A stretch of DNA of 32,432 nt from Steroidobacteraceae bacterium (GCA_025451375.1 JANWKL010000061.1:1-32432); one strand, 5' to 3'. Counted from the first letter of the stretch, positions 1-10,699 are shown. The notes: generated by a model not told the origin, from the letters alone. Numbers and translations are program-made.

Positions 1-672
1 CGCGAAAGTGCCGCCCTCCCAGCGTCCCACGAGGTCCCCGCCACGCCGATACGAACCCCCGACCACGCGCGCTACGCGGCGGATGCACGCATCGCCGGCC
101 GCGCGGTCGAATTTCTCGTTGTAGGCGCCAAGATCGTCGATATCAAACAGAGCAAGCCCGATTTCGTGCGAGTCACGCTGCGCCACCGACCAGTCGCGGT
201 GCAGGAGTTCCTCGAAATACGCCCGTGAATGCAATCCCGTGAGGCGGTCCTCGCGCAGCCACGAGGGCAGTCCGGCCGGCGCGCGCTCGGCGGACTTCAT
301 CCGTCCGCCCGCGTCACGGTGGTAACCGATGAAATGCGTGAGCGTGCCGGCGGCGTCGCGCACCGGCTGGATGAGCGTTTCGTTCCAGAACAGTGAGCCG
401 TCGGGACGGTAGTTGCGCACCAGCACGCGCGCCGGTTCGCCCTTTGCCACCGCTTCACGCAGCCGCGCGCGCGCGTCCTGGTCGCGGTCACTGCCCTGCA
501 GGATGCGCAGGTTGGAACCCAGGAGCGCGGCGACCGGATAACCGCACATCTGCGCAAAGGCGGCGTTTGCGAACAACGCCGGGCAATCGGCCGCCGTGGC
601 ATCGCAGATCACGATGCCTTCGGGAGCACTCTCAACCAGACTCCGCCAGGCTTCCGCCGACCAGTTGTTCAC
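1..672 (-). CDS. PAS (LOV-like, PAS_9 type) - GGDEF domain protein, C-terminus beyond window edge
   Basis: Manual minus-strand translation from GTG at 672: VNNWSAEAWRSLVESAPEGIVICDATAADCPALFANAAFAQMCGYPVAALLGSNLRILQGSDRDQDARARLREAVAKGEPARVLVRNYRPDGSLFWNETLIQPVRDAAGTLTHFIGYHRD...DRLTGLHSRAYFEELL...GLALFDIDDLGAYNEKFDRAAGDACIRRVARVVGGSYRRGGDLVGRWEGGTFA. It has PAS/LOV and GGDEF landmarks and overlaps the nagZ stop as GTGA. Confidence 0.85.
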   Translation of the reverse strand, partial: MNNWSAEAWRSLVESAPEGIVICDATAADCPALFANAAFAQMCGYPVAALLGSNLRILQGSDRDQDARARLREAVAKGEPARVLVRNYRPDGSLFWNETLIQPVRDAAGTLTHFIGYHRDAGGRMKSAERAPAGLPSWLREDRLTGLHSRAYFEELLHRDWSVAQRDSHEIGLALFDIDDLGAYNEKFDRAAGDACIRRVARVVGGSYRRGGDLVGRWEGGTFA

Positions 673-1727
673 GTGTGGATTTCCGCATCCAGTGTCAGCG
701 CCGGCGGCGCTGCGCTTTGCGCGAGCAGTTCGCGCGCCCGCAGCCATTCGCCGCTGGCCTCGAGCTGGGCGCGATCGGGGCTGGCGCGTCCGTGCAGCCG
801 CACCAGGCGCATGCTGGAGGCCGGCTGCGGCTCGACGTCCAGGTGCTCGAGCAGCTCGATGACGCTCGCGCGATTGTTGCAGACCGGCAGCATGTCGCAG
901 CCCGCCGACAGGGCCTGGCGCGCACGGGTGACCACGTCCCCGTAGGCTGCGGCGGCTCCTCCCATGGACAGATCATCCGCAAACACTACCCCCTGGAACA
1001 TAAGGTCTCCGCGCAGCACGTCTCGAATCCAGCGCCCGGAGAGGCTTGCCGGGGCCGGATCCACGGCCGGAAACAACACATGGGCGGCCATTATGGCCGG
1101 CAGGCCGTTGGCGATGAGCCGGCGGTAGGGGCCCAGGTCAGGGGCGAGGTCGGCCAGGAAGCGGCGGTCGACCGGTAGCGTCAGGTGCGAATCAGCCACC
1201 ACAGCGCCGTGGCCCGGGAAGTGTTTGGCAGTCGCCGCCATGCCGGCATCGCGCATGCCATGCATCCAGGCTACGGCCAGCTGACCGACGGCATCGGATG
1301 CCGCATGAAACGCCCGATCGCCGACTACTTCGCTCAGACCGTAGTCAAGATCCACGCAGGGCGCGAACGAGATGTCTACCCCGTGGGCGCGCAGCTCGGC
1401 GGCCATCAGCCACCCGAGCACACGTGCGAGGTTAAGTCCCGCGCGGGAGTTGAGATCGAACTCATGGCCGATGCGGCGCGCGGGTGGCAGCGCCGAGAAC
1501 CCCGGGCGAAAGCGCTGCACGCGGCCGCCCTCCTGGTCCACGGCGACGATGAGCGCGGGTGTACGGGCGGCGTGAATGGCGCGCACCAGCGCCGTGAGTT
1601 CATCCGGACCTGCGTAGTTGCGGGTGAAGAGGATTACCCCGCCGACCAGGGGATGCGCCAGCAGCTCGCGTTCCTCGGCAGTGACCGTCGGTCCCGCGAG
1701 GTCGATCATCAAAGGCCCGAGACTCAT
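669..1727 (-). CDS. nagZ: beta-N-acetylhexosaminidase (glycoside hydrolase family 3)
   Basis: ORF with MSLGPLMIDLAGPTVTAEERELLAHPLVGGVILFTRNY... and the NagZ motif KHFPGHGAVVADSH. Start set at ATG 1727, overlapping the rlmD stop (ATGA). Confidence 0.93.
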   Translation of the reverse strand: MSLGPLMIDLAGPTVTAEERELLAHPLVGGVILFTRNYAGPDELTALVRAIHAARTPALIVAVDQEGGRVQRFRPGFSALPPARRIGHEFDLNSRAGLNLARVLGWLMAAELRAHGVDISFAPCVDLDYGLSEVVGDRAFHAASDAVGQLAVAWMHGMRDAGMAATAKHFPGHGAVVADSHLTLPVDRRFLADLAPDLGPYRRLIANGLPAIMAAHVLFPAVDPAPASLSGRWIRDVLRGDLMFQGVVFADDLSMGGAAAAYGDVVTRARQALSAGCDMLPVCNNRASVIELLEHLDVEPQPASSMRLVRLHGRASPDRAQLEASGEWLRARELLAQSAAPPALTLDAEIHT

Positions 1728-3070
1728 GCACCAGCTGCCGGGTGTGCCGGGCCCGACAACAGCGCCAGCGACTCCATGTGCGCGGTATGTGGAAACATGT
1801 CGACCGCGCCGGCCGCCTCCAGAGTAAAGCCATACTCGTGCACCAACACCCCCAGGTCCCGGGCCAGGCTCCCCGGGTGACACGAAATATACAACAGCCG
1901 CTGCGGCGCGAGGGCCGCCACTGCCGCCAACACCTCGCGGGCGCCGGTACGCGGCGGGTCAAGCAGCACATGGCTGTAAGACTGCCTCAACCACGCGGGG
2001 CCCGACGGCGCCGGCGCCACGGCGAGGTTGCCGACATGGAACTCGGTGTTGGCGAGGCCGTTGCGCTGGGCGTTGCCGCGGGCACGCTCGATGAGTGTTG
2101 CCTCACCCTCAACGCCGACAACGTGCGCGGCCCGCCGCGCCAGCGCCAGTGTGAAGTTGCCCAGACCGCAGAAAAGATCGAGCACCCGCGAATGCGCGTC
2201 AGGTTCGAGCAACTCAATCGCCCGGGCAACGAGCGCCTCGTTGATGGCACCGTTGACCTGGATGAAATCGGTCGGCTCGAATTCGATCTGCAGGTCAAAA
2301 CGCGGCAGCCCGTAGCGCAGCGGCTCCCCCGGCGGGCCCAGCACCTGCACCGAATCCAGGCCGCCTGGCTGCAGGTAGAGGCGCACGCGCTGCGCCGCGG
2401 CAAATGCCGCCAGCTGCTCAAGGTCCTCAAGGGGCGGTGTCTTCAGGACACGCAGCACCAGCGCGGTCACGTTGTCGGCGACCGCGACCTCGATCTGCGG
2501 CACATGCTCGCGGATGCTGAGGCCAGTCAGCATCGACGCCAGCGGGGCGATCAGCTCCCCGGCGGGCGGTTTGAGCACCTCGCAGCCGCGCAGCTGCGCG
2601 ACGTACGGTGCGGCGCGCTCCCGAAATCCCACCACCACGCAATCCTTCTTGCGCACGAACTTCGCACCCAGCCGCGCGCGCCGGCGGTAGCCCCACGACG
2701 GGCCCGCGAGCGGCGGCAGCCAGCGACGCGGTGTGACCTTCGCGACGCGCTCGAGGGTGTCCTTGAGTTCCTGCTCCTTCGCGGCCAGCTGCGCCTCGGG
2801 CGCGAGATGCTGCAGCACGCAGCCGCCGCACAGCCCGTAGTGCACGCACCGTGGGACGACTCGCACGGACGAGGGCTCCAGTACCTCAAGGAGCACACCG
2901 TCATCGTGCTGCCGGTGGCGGCGGGTGCGCCGCAGGCGAATGCGCTCACCCGGCAGTGCCCCGGCGACGAACACCGTCTTGCCCCCGTGCACTACGCCCT
3001 CACCCTCATGCGTGAGGCCGTCCACGGTGGCAAGTTCCCCCGCGGCATCCGCAGCCGCGGCGGCGTTCAC
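1724..3070 (-). CDS. rlmD: 23S rRNA (uracil-C5)-methyltransferase RlmD
   Basis: TRAM-like N-terminus, CVHYGLCGGC Fe-S cysteine motif, LDLFCGLGNFTLALA SAM motif, LDPPRTGA and YISCHPGSLARD catalytic motifs. Confidence 0.92.
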   Translation of the reverse strand: MNAAAAADAAGELATVDGLTHEGEGVVHGGKTVFVAGALPGERIRLRRTRRHRQHDDGVLLEVLEPSSVRVVPRCVHYGLCGGCVLQHLAPEAQLAAKEQELKDTLERVAKVTPRRWLPPLAGPSWGYRRRARLGAKFVRKKDCVVVGFRERAAPYVAQLRGCEVLKPPAGELIAPLASMLTGLSIREHVPQIEVAVADNVTALVLRVLKTPPLEDLEQLAAFAAAQRVRLYLQPGGLDSVQVLGPPGEPLRYGLPRFDLQIEFEPTDFIQVNGAINEALVARAIELLEPDAHSRVLDLFCGLGNFTLALARRAAHVVGVEGEATLIERARGNAQRNGLANTEFHVGNLAVAPAPSGPAWLRQSYSHVLLDPPRTGAREVLAAVAALAPQRLLYISCHPGSLARDLGVLVHEYGFTLEAAGAVDMFPHTAHMESLALLSGPAHPAAGA

Positions 3071-3843
3071 GAGGGGCGCTCCCAGGCGGCAAGAAATTGC
3101 GCGTAGTGCGGCTCCTTGCCAGCGCGCAGCAGAGTCGTCACCAGCTCGAGTTCCTCGGTGTGCTCGGCCTGCGACATCCGTCCGCGCAACAGTTCAAACC
3201 GCAGGTAGATGAGCCAGGTGTTGAGTACGTCGGTCTCGCAGTAGCGCCGAATGCCCTCGATCTCACCCGCCTGAAACGCATCCCAGACCTGGCTGCCGTC
3301 GAAGCCGAGCTTGCCGGGCAGCCCCAGGAGGCACGCCATGTTCGCCAGCGACACGCGTCCGCGGCTCTGAAACCCCGACAAAACGTCCATGAGATCTGTA
3401 TGTCGCGCGTGGTAGCGGTTGAGGTAGTTGTTGAAGCGGAAAGCGGTGTCCTCGTCCCCGGTCTCCCAGAAGCGCGGCGCCCGCACGCCGGCACGCAGCG
3501 CACGATAGGTCAGCGTCGGCAGGTCAAATCCGGAGCCGTTCCAGGACACCAGGTCCGGAGAAAATTTCTCGATGCCGTCAAAGAATCGCTGCACCAGATC
3601 CCCTTCCGGGGTGCCCGGGTCGCCCAGGCTCCACAGCGTCAGGCCCTCGCGGCTGCGCAGTGCACAGGAAATGGCGACCACGCGGTGCTGCTCCACCGGC
3701 AGGAAATCCCCGCCGGTATCCTGGCGGCGCAGGGCGAACATGGCTTTCGCAACCTGTGCGTCGCTAAGCCCCTCGAGCCCGTACAGGCGCCGGCCGAACT
3801 CCACGTCCGGCACCGTTTCGATATCAAACACGAGGGTGTTCAT
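3067..3843 (-). CDS. predicted 3'-5' exonuclease, PolB-like (DEDD)
   Basis: [13 protein letters not shown]..., SWNGSGFDLPTLTYRAL, and YCETDVLNTWLIYLRFELLRG match the DNA_pol_B_exo2-type family. Confidence 0.85.
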   Translation of the reverse strand: MNTLVFDIETVPDVEFGRRLYGLEGLSDAQVAKAMFALRRQDTGGDFLPVEQHRVVAISCALRSREGLTLWSLGDPGTPEGDLVQRFFDGIEKFSPDLVSWNGSGFDLPTLTYRALRAGVRAPRFWETGDEDTAFRFNNYLNRYHARHTDLMDVLSGFQSRGRVSLANMACLLGLPGKLGFDGSQVWDAFQAGEIEGIRRYCETDVLNTWLIYLRFELLRGRMSQAEHTEELELVTTLLRAGKEPHYAQFLAAWERPS

Positions 3844-4223
3844 TGCGCCTTCATGAGCACCGCGACTGCAACCACGAGCCCCGCCTCATCGGTCAGTGTC
3901 ACGTGCCCGTCGCCCACCCCCAGGCCCGCGCGCACGCGCTCACCGCGCTCGGAATACACCACTTCGGGCTTGCCCCAGGAGTTTTGCACCACGCCCACGT
4001 CGCGAATCCATACGCCGTGCGAAAACCCGGTCCCCATGGCCTTGACGATCGCCTCCTTGGCGGCGAAGCGCATGGCGACGAAACGCTCGGGGCGCGCCGT
4101 TTTTTTCAGCTGCTCCTGCTCCGCCGGCAGCAGCAGGTGCTCGATGAAGCGGGCGCCGAAGCGCTCGAGGGTCGCGGCGATGCGCCGTGTCTCCAGCACA
4201 TCCACACCGATACCGAAGATCAT
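3840..4223 (-). CDS. acpS: holo-[acyl-carrier-protein] synthase
   Basis: [23 protein letters not shown]..., [15 protein letters not shown] motif; adjacent to pdxJ. Confidence 0.95.
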   Translation of the reverse strand: MIFGIGVDVLETRRIAATLERFGARFIEHLLLPAEQEQLKKTARPERFVAMRFAAKEAIVKAMGTGFSHGVWIRDVGVVQNSWGKPEVVYSERGERVRAGLGVGDGHVTLTDEAGLVVAVAVLMKAQ

Positions 4224-4954
4224 GCGCGCGCCGCGCGCATCAGCGCCTGCATTTCGCGCACCGCATTGGGGAGGCCCACGAACAGCGCGTGGGAAATCAG
4301 GGCGTGTCCAATATTGAGTTCGACGATCTCGCCGATGGCGGCCACCGGCTGCACGTTGTGATAGTTCAGCCCGTGGCCGGCGTGCACGACCAGCCCCAGA
4401 CCCGAGGCCAGGCGCGCACAGCTGCGCAGCCGTTCAAGTTCGCCCGCCCGGTGCGTGCCCAGGGCCTCAGCCCAGGCGCCGGTGTGCAGTTCGACCACGG
4501 GCGCGCCCGCGCGCGCTGCCGCCTCGATCTGTCCCGGGTCAGGATCAACAAAGAGCGCGACGCGGATAGCCTGCGACTTCAGCCTCGTCACCGCATCGCG
4601 TACGCGCGCTGTCTGACCGGCGACATCCAGACCACCCTCAGTGGTGATCTCCTGGCGGTGCTCGGGCACCAGGCAACAGTCCGCCGGCCGCACCTCAGTA
4701 GCAATGGCCAGCATCTCCTCGGTCAACGCCAGCTCAAGATTCATCCGCGTCTGCAACCGATCCCGCAGCGCACGCACATCGTGATCCTGGATGTGACGGC
4801 GATCCTCGCGCAGGTGCAGGGTGATGCTGTCGGCGCCGGCGGTCTCCACCGCGAGCGCCGCGTGCACCGGATCCGGGAGACGCCCGCCGCGCGCCTGGCG
4901 CAGGGTCGCTACGTGATCGATGTTCACCCCGAGAGCGATACCCGCACTCATCAT
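4220..4954 (-). CDS. pdxJ: pyridoxine 5'-phosphate synthase
   Basis: [26 protein letters not shown]..., [23 protein letters not shown]. Confidence 0.95.
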   Translation of the reverse strand: MMSAGIALGVNIDHVATLRQARGGRLPDPVHAALAVETAGADSITLHLREDRRHIQDHDVRALRDRLQTRMNLELALTEEMLAIATEVRPADCCLVPEHRQEITTEGGLDVAGQTARVRDAVTRLKSQAIRVALFVDPDPGQIEAAARAGAPVVELHTGAWAEALGTHRAGELERLRSCARLASGLGLVVHAGHGLNYHNVQPVAAIGEIVELNIGHALISHALFVGLPNAVREMQALMRAARA

Positions 4955-5679
4955 CGTGCCGCCTTTCGCAGTACTGATTTTGCCACCGCGCGCGTGCTTA
5001 AGGGCCGCCCCTCAAGGCATACCCCGAGTGCCGCCTGCAACACGCGCCGCGCATCCTCGAGGACGCGCGCACCGCTCAAGTTTTCCTGCGCGAGGTTCAC
5101 GAGGGAATCTCCGGCGAGCGCGCCGGCGGTTTCCCTGGGGACCGCCACGAAGCCGAGTGCGGGGCGAAACTGGTACCAGCCGTGGGGTGCAAGGGGCGCG
5201 CCCGAGTGCGCCTCGGTGGCGAGATTCAAGGCGTAGCCGAGCAGCTCCAGCAGGCGTTTCTCGAACACCCGCAGCGCCGGCGCGAGCGGCGCGCCGCCGC
5301 GCAGTGCCTCGAGCGTCGCATGATAGTTGTCGAACAGCTCCGGCAGCGGATCGTGCCGCGTCGTCAGCCGCATGAGCAGCTCATTCAGGTAGAAGCACGC
5401 CAGCAGGCACTCACGCGGCAAAACCGCGCAAGTGTGGGCACGCTCAGCGCCGGTGAGCTGCGGCGCCTCGCCGCGGCCGCTCCATGACAAGAGCAGCAGC
5501 TGAAAGGACTGCAGCACGGGTGCGAGTCGCGCGGAAGGTCCGCGCACGCCGCGTGCAAATACCGTCAGCCGTCCATGCTCGCGGGTGAAGACCTCCAGAA
5601 TCCGGCTGCTGTCGCGCCAGGGATGATGATGCAGGAGGTAGCCCGTGGTGAGCTGTACACGGTGCGGGCTGCGCGTCAT
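4951..5679 (-). CDS. recO: DNA repair protein RecO
   Basis: [47 protein letters not shown]...; era-recO-pdxJ synteny. Start at ATG 5679 overlapping the era stop. Confidence 0.9.
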   Translation of the reverse strand: MTRSPHRVQLTTGYLLHHHPWRDSSRILEVFTREHGRLTVFARGVRGPSARLAPVLQSFQLLLLSWSGRGEAPQLTGAERAHTCAVLPRECLLACFYLNELLMRLTTRHDPLPELFDNYHATLEALRGGAPLAPALRVFEKRLLELLGYALNLATEAHSGAPLAPHGWYQFRPALGFVAVPRETAGALAGDSLVNLAQENLSGARVLEDARRVLQAALGVCLEGRPLSTRAVAKSVLRKAAR

Positions 5680-6578
5680 TCGAGTCCCAGCTCCTGCAGG
5701 GCCCGGGCGTTGTCCGCCCAGTTCTCGCGCACCTTGACCCACAGGTTCAGGTGCAGGCGCTTGCCGAGGATTCCGTTGAGTGCCAGCCGCGCCGAGCGAC
5801 CGACGCGCTTCAGGCGCTCGCCCTTGGGCCCGATCACGATCGGCTTTTGGCCCTCGCGGTCGACCCATATCGCGGCGTCCACGGTGAGCTGTCCGTCCAC
5901 CTCGGCCATTTGCTCCACCTCCACGGCGATACCGTAGGGCACCTCCTGATTCAGCTCCAGGGTGAGCTTCTCGCGGATCATCTCCGCGATCCGGAACGAC
6001 AGGCCGCGGTCGGTGAGTTCGCCATCCGGGAACAGGGCCGGGGAAACCGGCAGCTCCGCGGCGATGGTGCGCCGCAAGGCGCCGATGTTGTCTTCCTTCA
6101 GCGCTGACACCGGCACGATGGCGCGAAACGGGTGGCGCGCCGCGAGCTCAGCCAGGTACGGCAGCAGGTTCTCGCGCGGCCGCACCCGATCGATCTTGTT
6201 CGCCACCGCGATGGCCGCGTGTCCGGTGCGCGCGATGCGCTCGAGGACCAGCTCATCCTCGGCCGTCCAGTGACCGGCCTCCACCACCAGTACCACCACG
6301 TCTGCCGCATCGAGCGCGGCGGCGGCGGTGCGGTTCATGGCCTTGTTGAGCGCCCGGCTCGCCGCCCGGTGCAGCCCCGGGGTATCGACAAACGCGATCT
6401 GGGCGTCGGCCTCGGTCAGCACCCCGAGGATGCGGTGGCGCGTGGTCTGTGGCCGCGGAGTCACGATGGAGAGTTTCTGGCCGACGAGCGCGTTCAGGAG
6501 CGTGGACTTGCCCACGTTCGGTCGTCCGACGAGTGCGGCAAATCCGCTGCGAAATTGTGGCGCCGGTGTCGCGGTCAA
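5676..6578 (-). CDS. era: GTPase Era
   Basis: GRPNVGKSTLLNALVGQKLSIVTPRPQTTRHRILGV, DTPGLH, NKID, KH-domain C-terminus. Confidence 0.96.
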   Translation of the reverse strand: MTATPAPQFRSGFAALVGRPNVGKSTLLNALVGQKLSIVTPRPQTTRHRILGVLTEADAQIAFVDTPGLHRAASRALNKAMNRTAAAALDAADVVVLVVEAGHWTAEDELVLERIARTGHAAIAVANKIDRVRPRENLLPYLAELAARHPFRAIVPVSALKEDNIGALRRTIAAELPVSPALFPDGELTDRGLSFRIAEMIREKLTLELNQEVPYGIAVEVEQMAEVDGQLTVDAAIWVDREGQKPIVIGPKGERLKRVGRSARLALNGILGKRLHLNLWVKVRENWADNARALQELGLE

Positions 6579-6599
6579 AATGATCTGTCCTGCTGGGCC

Positions 6600-7283
6600 T
6601 TAGGTCTTGATCTTCGTGAGCATACGCTCGGCGGCCTGTTGCTCGGCGCGGCGGCGGCTGGAACCACGGCCACGCACGATCAGCGCAAGTGCCGGGACTT
6701 CGCAACTCACCTCAAAGGTCTGCGCATGATCCTCACCCTCGACGCCAAGCACAGCGTAATGCGGCACGGTGAGGCTGCGCGACTGCAGGTATTCCTGCAA
6801 GCGGGTCTTCGGGTCCTTGAGCGCCTCCGGCTCCGGCAGCGCGGCAATGCGCGCGCTGAACAACTGCACGATCACGCCTGCTGCCGCCTCGAACCCGCCG
6901 TCGAGGTAGATCGCCCCGAACACCGCTTCCAGCGCGTCCGCCAGGATCGACTGGCGCCGGAACCCTCCGCTTTTGAGCTCCCCGGTCCCCAGCTGCAGGA
7001 TGTCGCCGACATCCAGGGAGGCGGCGACCTCGGCGAGGGGCTCGCGGCTCACCACCCGCGAGCGCAAGCGGCTCAAATCCCCTTCCGCGGCGTCCGGAAA
7101 GCACCCGTACAGGTGCCGGGCAACCACGAGGTTGAGGACCGCATCGCCGAGGAACTCGAGCCGCTCATTGTTGGGACCCGAGGCGCTGCGATGGGTCAGC
7201 GCGGCACGAAACAGCGCCGGGTCGCGCGGCGCATAGCCCAGGCGCTCGCTTAGCCAGCGCGCTGGCCAGTCGGCGCTCGTCAA
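6600..7283 (-). CDS. rnc: ribonuclease III
   Basis: NERLEFLGDAVLNLVVARHLY signature, dsRBD at C-terminus; upstream of era. Confidence 0.95.
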   Translation of the reverse strand: MTSADWPARWLSERLGYAPRDPALFRAALTHRSASGPNNERLEFLGDAVLNLVVARHLYGCFPDAAEGDLSRLRSRVVSREPLAEVAASLDVGDILQLGTGELKSGGFRRQSILADALEAVFGAIYLDGGFEAAAGVIVQLFSARIAALPEPEALKDPKTRLQEYLQSRSLTVPHYAVLGVEGEDHAQTFEVSCEVPALALIVRGRGSSRRRAEQQAAERMLTKIKT

Positions 7284-7298
7284 GGCGGCCCCGAGGGG

Positions 7299-7679
7299 CT
7301 AACCGCCGCCGCCGGCACCACCCGTGCGCACCGTCTTGTCGAAGCTCACGTGCAGCGAAATGTTGGAAAACAGGGGCGCCTCGTCATCGTAGGCCATCTC
7401 CACCAGCCAGCCCGCTCCGTCACGCGTGATTTTCAGGTCCTTGATGGTCGGGTAATCCACCATGTCGATCTCGAAGTGCTTGTCGACCGTGGTACGGATG
7501 GACGTTGGATCGCCGCCGCCGTCCTTGTAGTCACTCGCAACCTGGTCGAGCGCCCGCGTGATCTTCATGTAGTTCAGGTACAGGGGCGCGAGGCGGACGC
7601 CCGCATATCCCAGAATCGCGATTGGCGTCAGCAGAAACAGCCAGCCGATCGCCGTGACACCGCGTTGTCTGTTACGCAT
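7299..7679 (-). CDS. DUF4845 single-TM protein
   Basis: MRNRQRGVTAIGWLFLLTPIAILGYAGVRLAPLYLNYMKITRALDQVASDYK...; position between lepB and rnc is typical of DUF4845. Confidence 0.8.
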   Translation of the reverse strand: MRNRQRGVTAIGWLFLLTPIAILGYAGVRLAPLYLNYMKITRALDQVASDYKDGGGDPTSIRTTVDKHFEIDMVDYPTIKDLKITRDGAGWLVEMAYDDEAPLFSNISLHVSFDKTVRTGGAGGGG

Positions 7680-7716
7680 TGACTTGCAACCCCTTGGCGT
7701 TGGTGAGCCGTACTTT

Positions 7717-8805
7717 CTAGGGAATGGCGGTGCCGATCCGCTTCCAGAGCGGACCGCCCGAACGGTGCAGGTCCCAATTGAACCAGATCCGGGTCGCCTT
7801 GCCGACCAGGTTTTCCTCCGGAACATAACCCCACGACCGGCCGTCGTCGCTGTTGTCGCGGTTGTCGCCCATCATCAGATATTGCCCCGCCGGCACGTCG
7901 CCGACAAACAAAGGCACGCGGCGCTCCCCCGGAGCATCTTCATCGCCGCACACAAAGCCGCGCACGCCGCTGCGGTTGCACCCCTGCAGCACCGGCTGGT
8001 GGTCGATCGCGACCGGGCAAAACATGGCCTGGTGGTCGTGGTTGCCGAGGCGTTCTGTGGCGAGCGCAAAGTTCACGTAACAGCCGTCGTTGAACTTGCC
8101 GGCATCGACGTCGGCCACCGGCTTGCCGTTGACGGTGATGTGGTTGTCGCGCACCTCGACATGATCCCCCGGCAGCCCGACCAGGCGCTTGATGAAGTTC
8201 ACGGATGGGTCGACCGGCCAGCGAAATACCACCACATCGCCGCGCTGCGGCTCCCCGACCGCGATGATCTTGCGGTTGATCACCGGCAGCCGCAGGCCGT
8301 AGTCGTACTTGTTCACTATGATGAAGTCCCCATCCAGGAGCGTGGGCATCATGGAGTCGGACGGGATCCGGAATGGCTCGAATATGAAGCAGCGCAGCAC
8401 CAGTACCACCAGCGCCACGGGGAAGAAGCTGCGTGCATAGTCGACCGTACCCGGCTCGCTCACCAGCGCCGGATCCCGGCCCGCGGCGCGCGCGGCGGCG
8501 GCGCGCTGTGGCGCGAGCAACAGGATGTCCAGTCCCCACACGACACCGGTGATGAGCGTGATCAACAGCAGCACGGCGCTGAAATCGAGTTTCTCTGCGA
8601 GCAGGAGGCGCAGCACCGCGGCGCCAATCAGCACCACGAGACTCGCGTACAGCGCCTTCATGAGCGGTGTGTCCTGCACATCCCCGGCAACGGATCGCAG
8701 CGCCCGCCGCGGGCGCAGGAACCAGTCATCGACGACGCAGACAAGCGTCACCGGCAGCGCGAGCCAGGACAGAAGAACAATGATGGGCATCAGGGTCTGC
8801 AACAT
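7717..8805 (-). CDS. lepB: signal peptidase I
   Basis: FEPFRIPSDSMMPTLLDGDFIIVNKYDYGLRLP (catalytic Ser), GDVVVFRWPVDPSVNFIKRLVGLPGD (catalytic Lys), MMGDNRDNSDDGR. Confidence 0.95.
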   Translation of the reverse strand: MLQTLMPIIVLLSWLALPVTLVCVVDDWFLRPRRALRSVAGDVQDTPLMKALYASLVVLIGAAVLRLLLAEKLDFSAVLLLITLITGVVWGLDILLLAPQRAAAARAAGRDPALVSEPGTVDYARSFFPVALVVLVLRCFIFEPFRIPSDSMMPTLLDGDFIIVNKYDYGLRLPVINRKIIAVGEPQRGDVVVFRWPVDPSVNFIKRLVGLPGDHVEVRDNHITVNGKPVADVDAGKFNDGCYVNFALATERLGNHDHQAMFCPVAIDHQPVLQGCNRSGVRGFVCGDEDAPGERRVPLFVGDVPAGQYLMMGDNRDNSDDGRSWGYVPEENLVGKATRIWFNWDLHRSGGPLWKRIGTAIP

Positions 8806-8829
8806 GGGGGGCCTTCGTGACTTTCGCCG

Positions 8830-10623
8830 CTAGTGTTTTCGTCCGACCTGCAGGACGGCCAGAAACGCCTCCTGCGGAATTTCCACATGCCCGAGCTGTT
8901 TCATGCGCTTCTTGCCCTCCTTTTGCTTCTCGAGGAGCTTGCGCTTGCGGCTGATGTCGCCGCCATAGCACTTGGCGAGCACGTTCTTGCGCAAGGCCTT
9001 CACCGAGGCGCGCGCGATCACCGCGCTGCCGATGGCTGCCTGCACCGCCACTTCAAACATCTGGCGCGGAATCAGCTCCTGCATCTTGTCGACCAGTTCG
9101 CGGCCGTGCTGGTAGGCATTTTCGCGGTGCACGATGCTTGACAGCGCGTCCACCGGATCGTCGTTGATGAGGATGTCGAGTTTAACGAGTGGGGCTGCGG
9201 AAAAGTGGCTGAATTCGTAATCGAAGGAGGCATAACCGCGACTCGAGGATTTCAGCCGGTCGAAGAAGTCGAGCACGACTTCCGCGAGCGGCAGCTCGTA
9301 CTGCAGCGACACCTGGTTGCCGAGGTAGAGCATTTTTTTCTGGGTGCCGCGCTTGTCGTTGCACAGCTTCAGCACCGCGCCGACGTGTTCGGGCGGCACC
9401 AGGATGTTGGCGATGATGATCGGCTCGCGGATCTCGTCGATGTCGTTCACCGCCGGCAGCTTCGCCGGGTTATCAACGTACTCGACCTTGCCGTCGGTGC
9501 GCAGCACCTCGTAAACCACCGTGGGGGCGCCGGTGACGAGGGTGAGCTGGTACTCGCGCTCGAGCCGCTCCTGCACTATGTCCATGTGCAGGAGACCGAG
9601 GAAGCCGCAGCGGAAACCGAAGCCGAGCGCCGCCGAGACTTCCGGTTCGTAGTGCAGGGCCGAATCGTTGAGACGCAGTTTCGCCAGCGCGTCGCGAAAC
9701 TTCTCGTAGTCGTCGGTGTTGACCGGAAACAGGCCCGCGAACACGCGCGGCTTGATCTGCTTGAATCCCGGCAACGAGGGCGCGGGGCGGTTCTCAAGGG
9801 TAATGGTGTCGCCCACCGGGGCGCCGTCGATCTCCTTGATGCCGGCCACCACGAAGCCGACATCGCCGGCGGCAAGTTCCCGCTCCACGATCGGCTTGGG
9901 GGTAAAGCGACCGAGCCGGTCGATCACGTGACTCCTGCCGGTGGACACCACGCGGATTTTCTCGCCGGTCTTCAGGCTGCCGTTCATCACCCGCACCAGC
10001 GACACGACCCCGACATAGTTGTCGAACCAGGAATCGATGATGAGCGCCTGCAGCGGACCTTCCGGATCACCGCGCGGCGCCGGAATGCGCCTGATGAGCT
10101 GCTCGAGGAGGTCTGGAACGCCCTCCCCGGTCTTGGCGCTCACCTTGGTGGCATCACTCGCCTCGATGCCGATGATCTCCTCGATCTGGTGGATGACCCG
10201 GTCCGGGTCCGCGGACGGCAGATCGATCTTGTTGATCACCGGCAGCACTTCCAGCCCCTGCTCGATGGCGGTGTTGCAGTTGGCGACGCTTTGCGCCTCA
10301 ACGCCCTGGGAAGCGTCCACCACCAGCAGGGCGCCGTCGCAGGCGGCCAGGGAGCGTGAGACCTCGTAGGAGAAGTCCACGTGCCCCGGCGTGTCGATCA
10401 TGTTGAGCTGGTAGCGCTGCCCATCGTGCGCGTTGTAGTAGAGCGTAACGCTCTGCGCCTTGATGGTGATCCCGCGCTCGCGCTCGAGCGCCATGGAATC
10501 GAGCACCTGCGCCTGCATCTCCCGGTCAGCAAGCCCCCCGCACAGCTGAATGAGCCGGTCGGCGAGGGTCGATTTGCCGTGGTCGACGTGCGCGATAATG
10601 GAAAAGTTACGTATGAGCCGCAT
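8830..10623 (-). CDS. lepA: elongation factor 4 (LepA)
   Basis: [62 protein letters not shown]-terminal [25 protein letters not shown]. Start set at ATG 10623. Confidence 0.96.
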   Translation of the reverse strand: MRLIRNFSIIAHVDHGKSTLADRLIQLCGGLADREMQAQVLDSMALERERGITIKAQSVTLYYNAHDGQRYQLNMIDTPGHVDFSYEVSRSLAACDGALLVVDASQGVEAQSVANCNTAIEQGLEVLPVINKIDLPSADPDRVIHQIEEIIGIEASDATKVSAKTGEGVPDLLEQLIRRIPAPRGDPEGPLQALIIDSWFDNYVGVVSLVRVMNGSLKTGEKIRVVSTGRSHVIDRLGRFTPKPIVERELAAGDVGFVVAGIKEIDGAPVGDTITLENRPAPSLPGFKQIKPRVFAGLFPVNTDDYEKFRDALAKLRLNDSALHYEPEVSAALGFGFRCGFLGLLHMDIVQERLEREYQLTLVTGAPTVVYEVLRTDGKVEYVDNPAKLPAVNDIDEIREPIIIANILVPPEHVGAVLKLCNDKRGTQKKMLYLGNQVSLQYELPLAEVVLDFFDRLKSSSRGYASFDYEFSHFSAAPLVKLDILINDDPVDALSSIVHRENAYQHGRELVDKMQELIPRQMFEVAVQAAIGSAVIARASVKALRKNVLAKCYGGDISRKRKLLEKQKEGKKRMKQLGHVEIPQEAFLAVLQVGRKH

Positions 10624-10699
10624 GAACCGGGGTAAGACCTGTCGCTTTTCTGCCGCGCCAGGGGTCAAGCGGCGGGCGAATTATAGGGAAATTTCTGTT

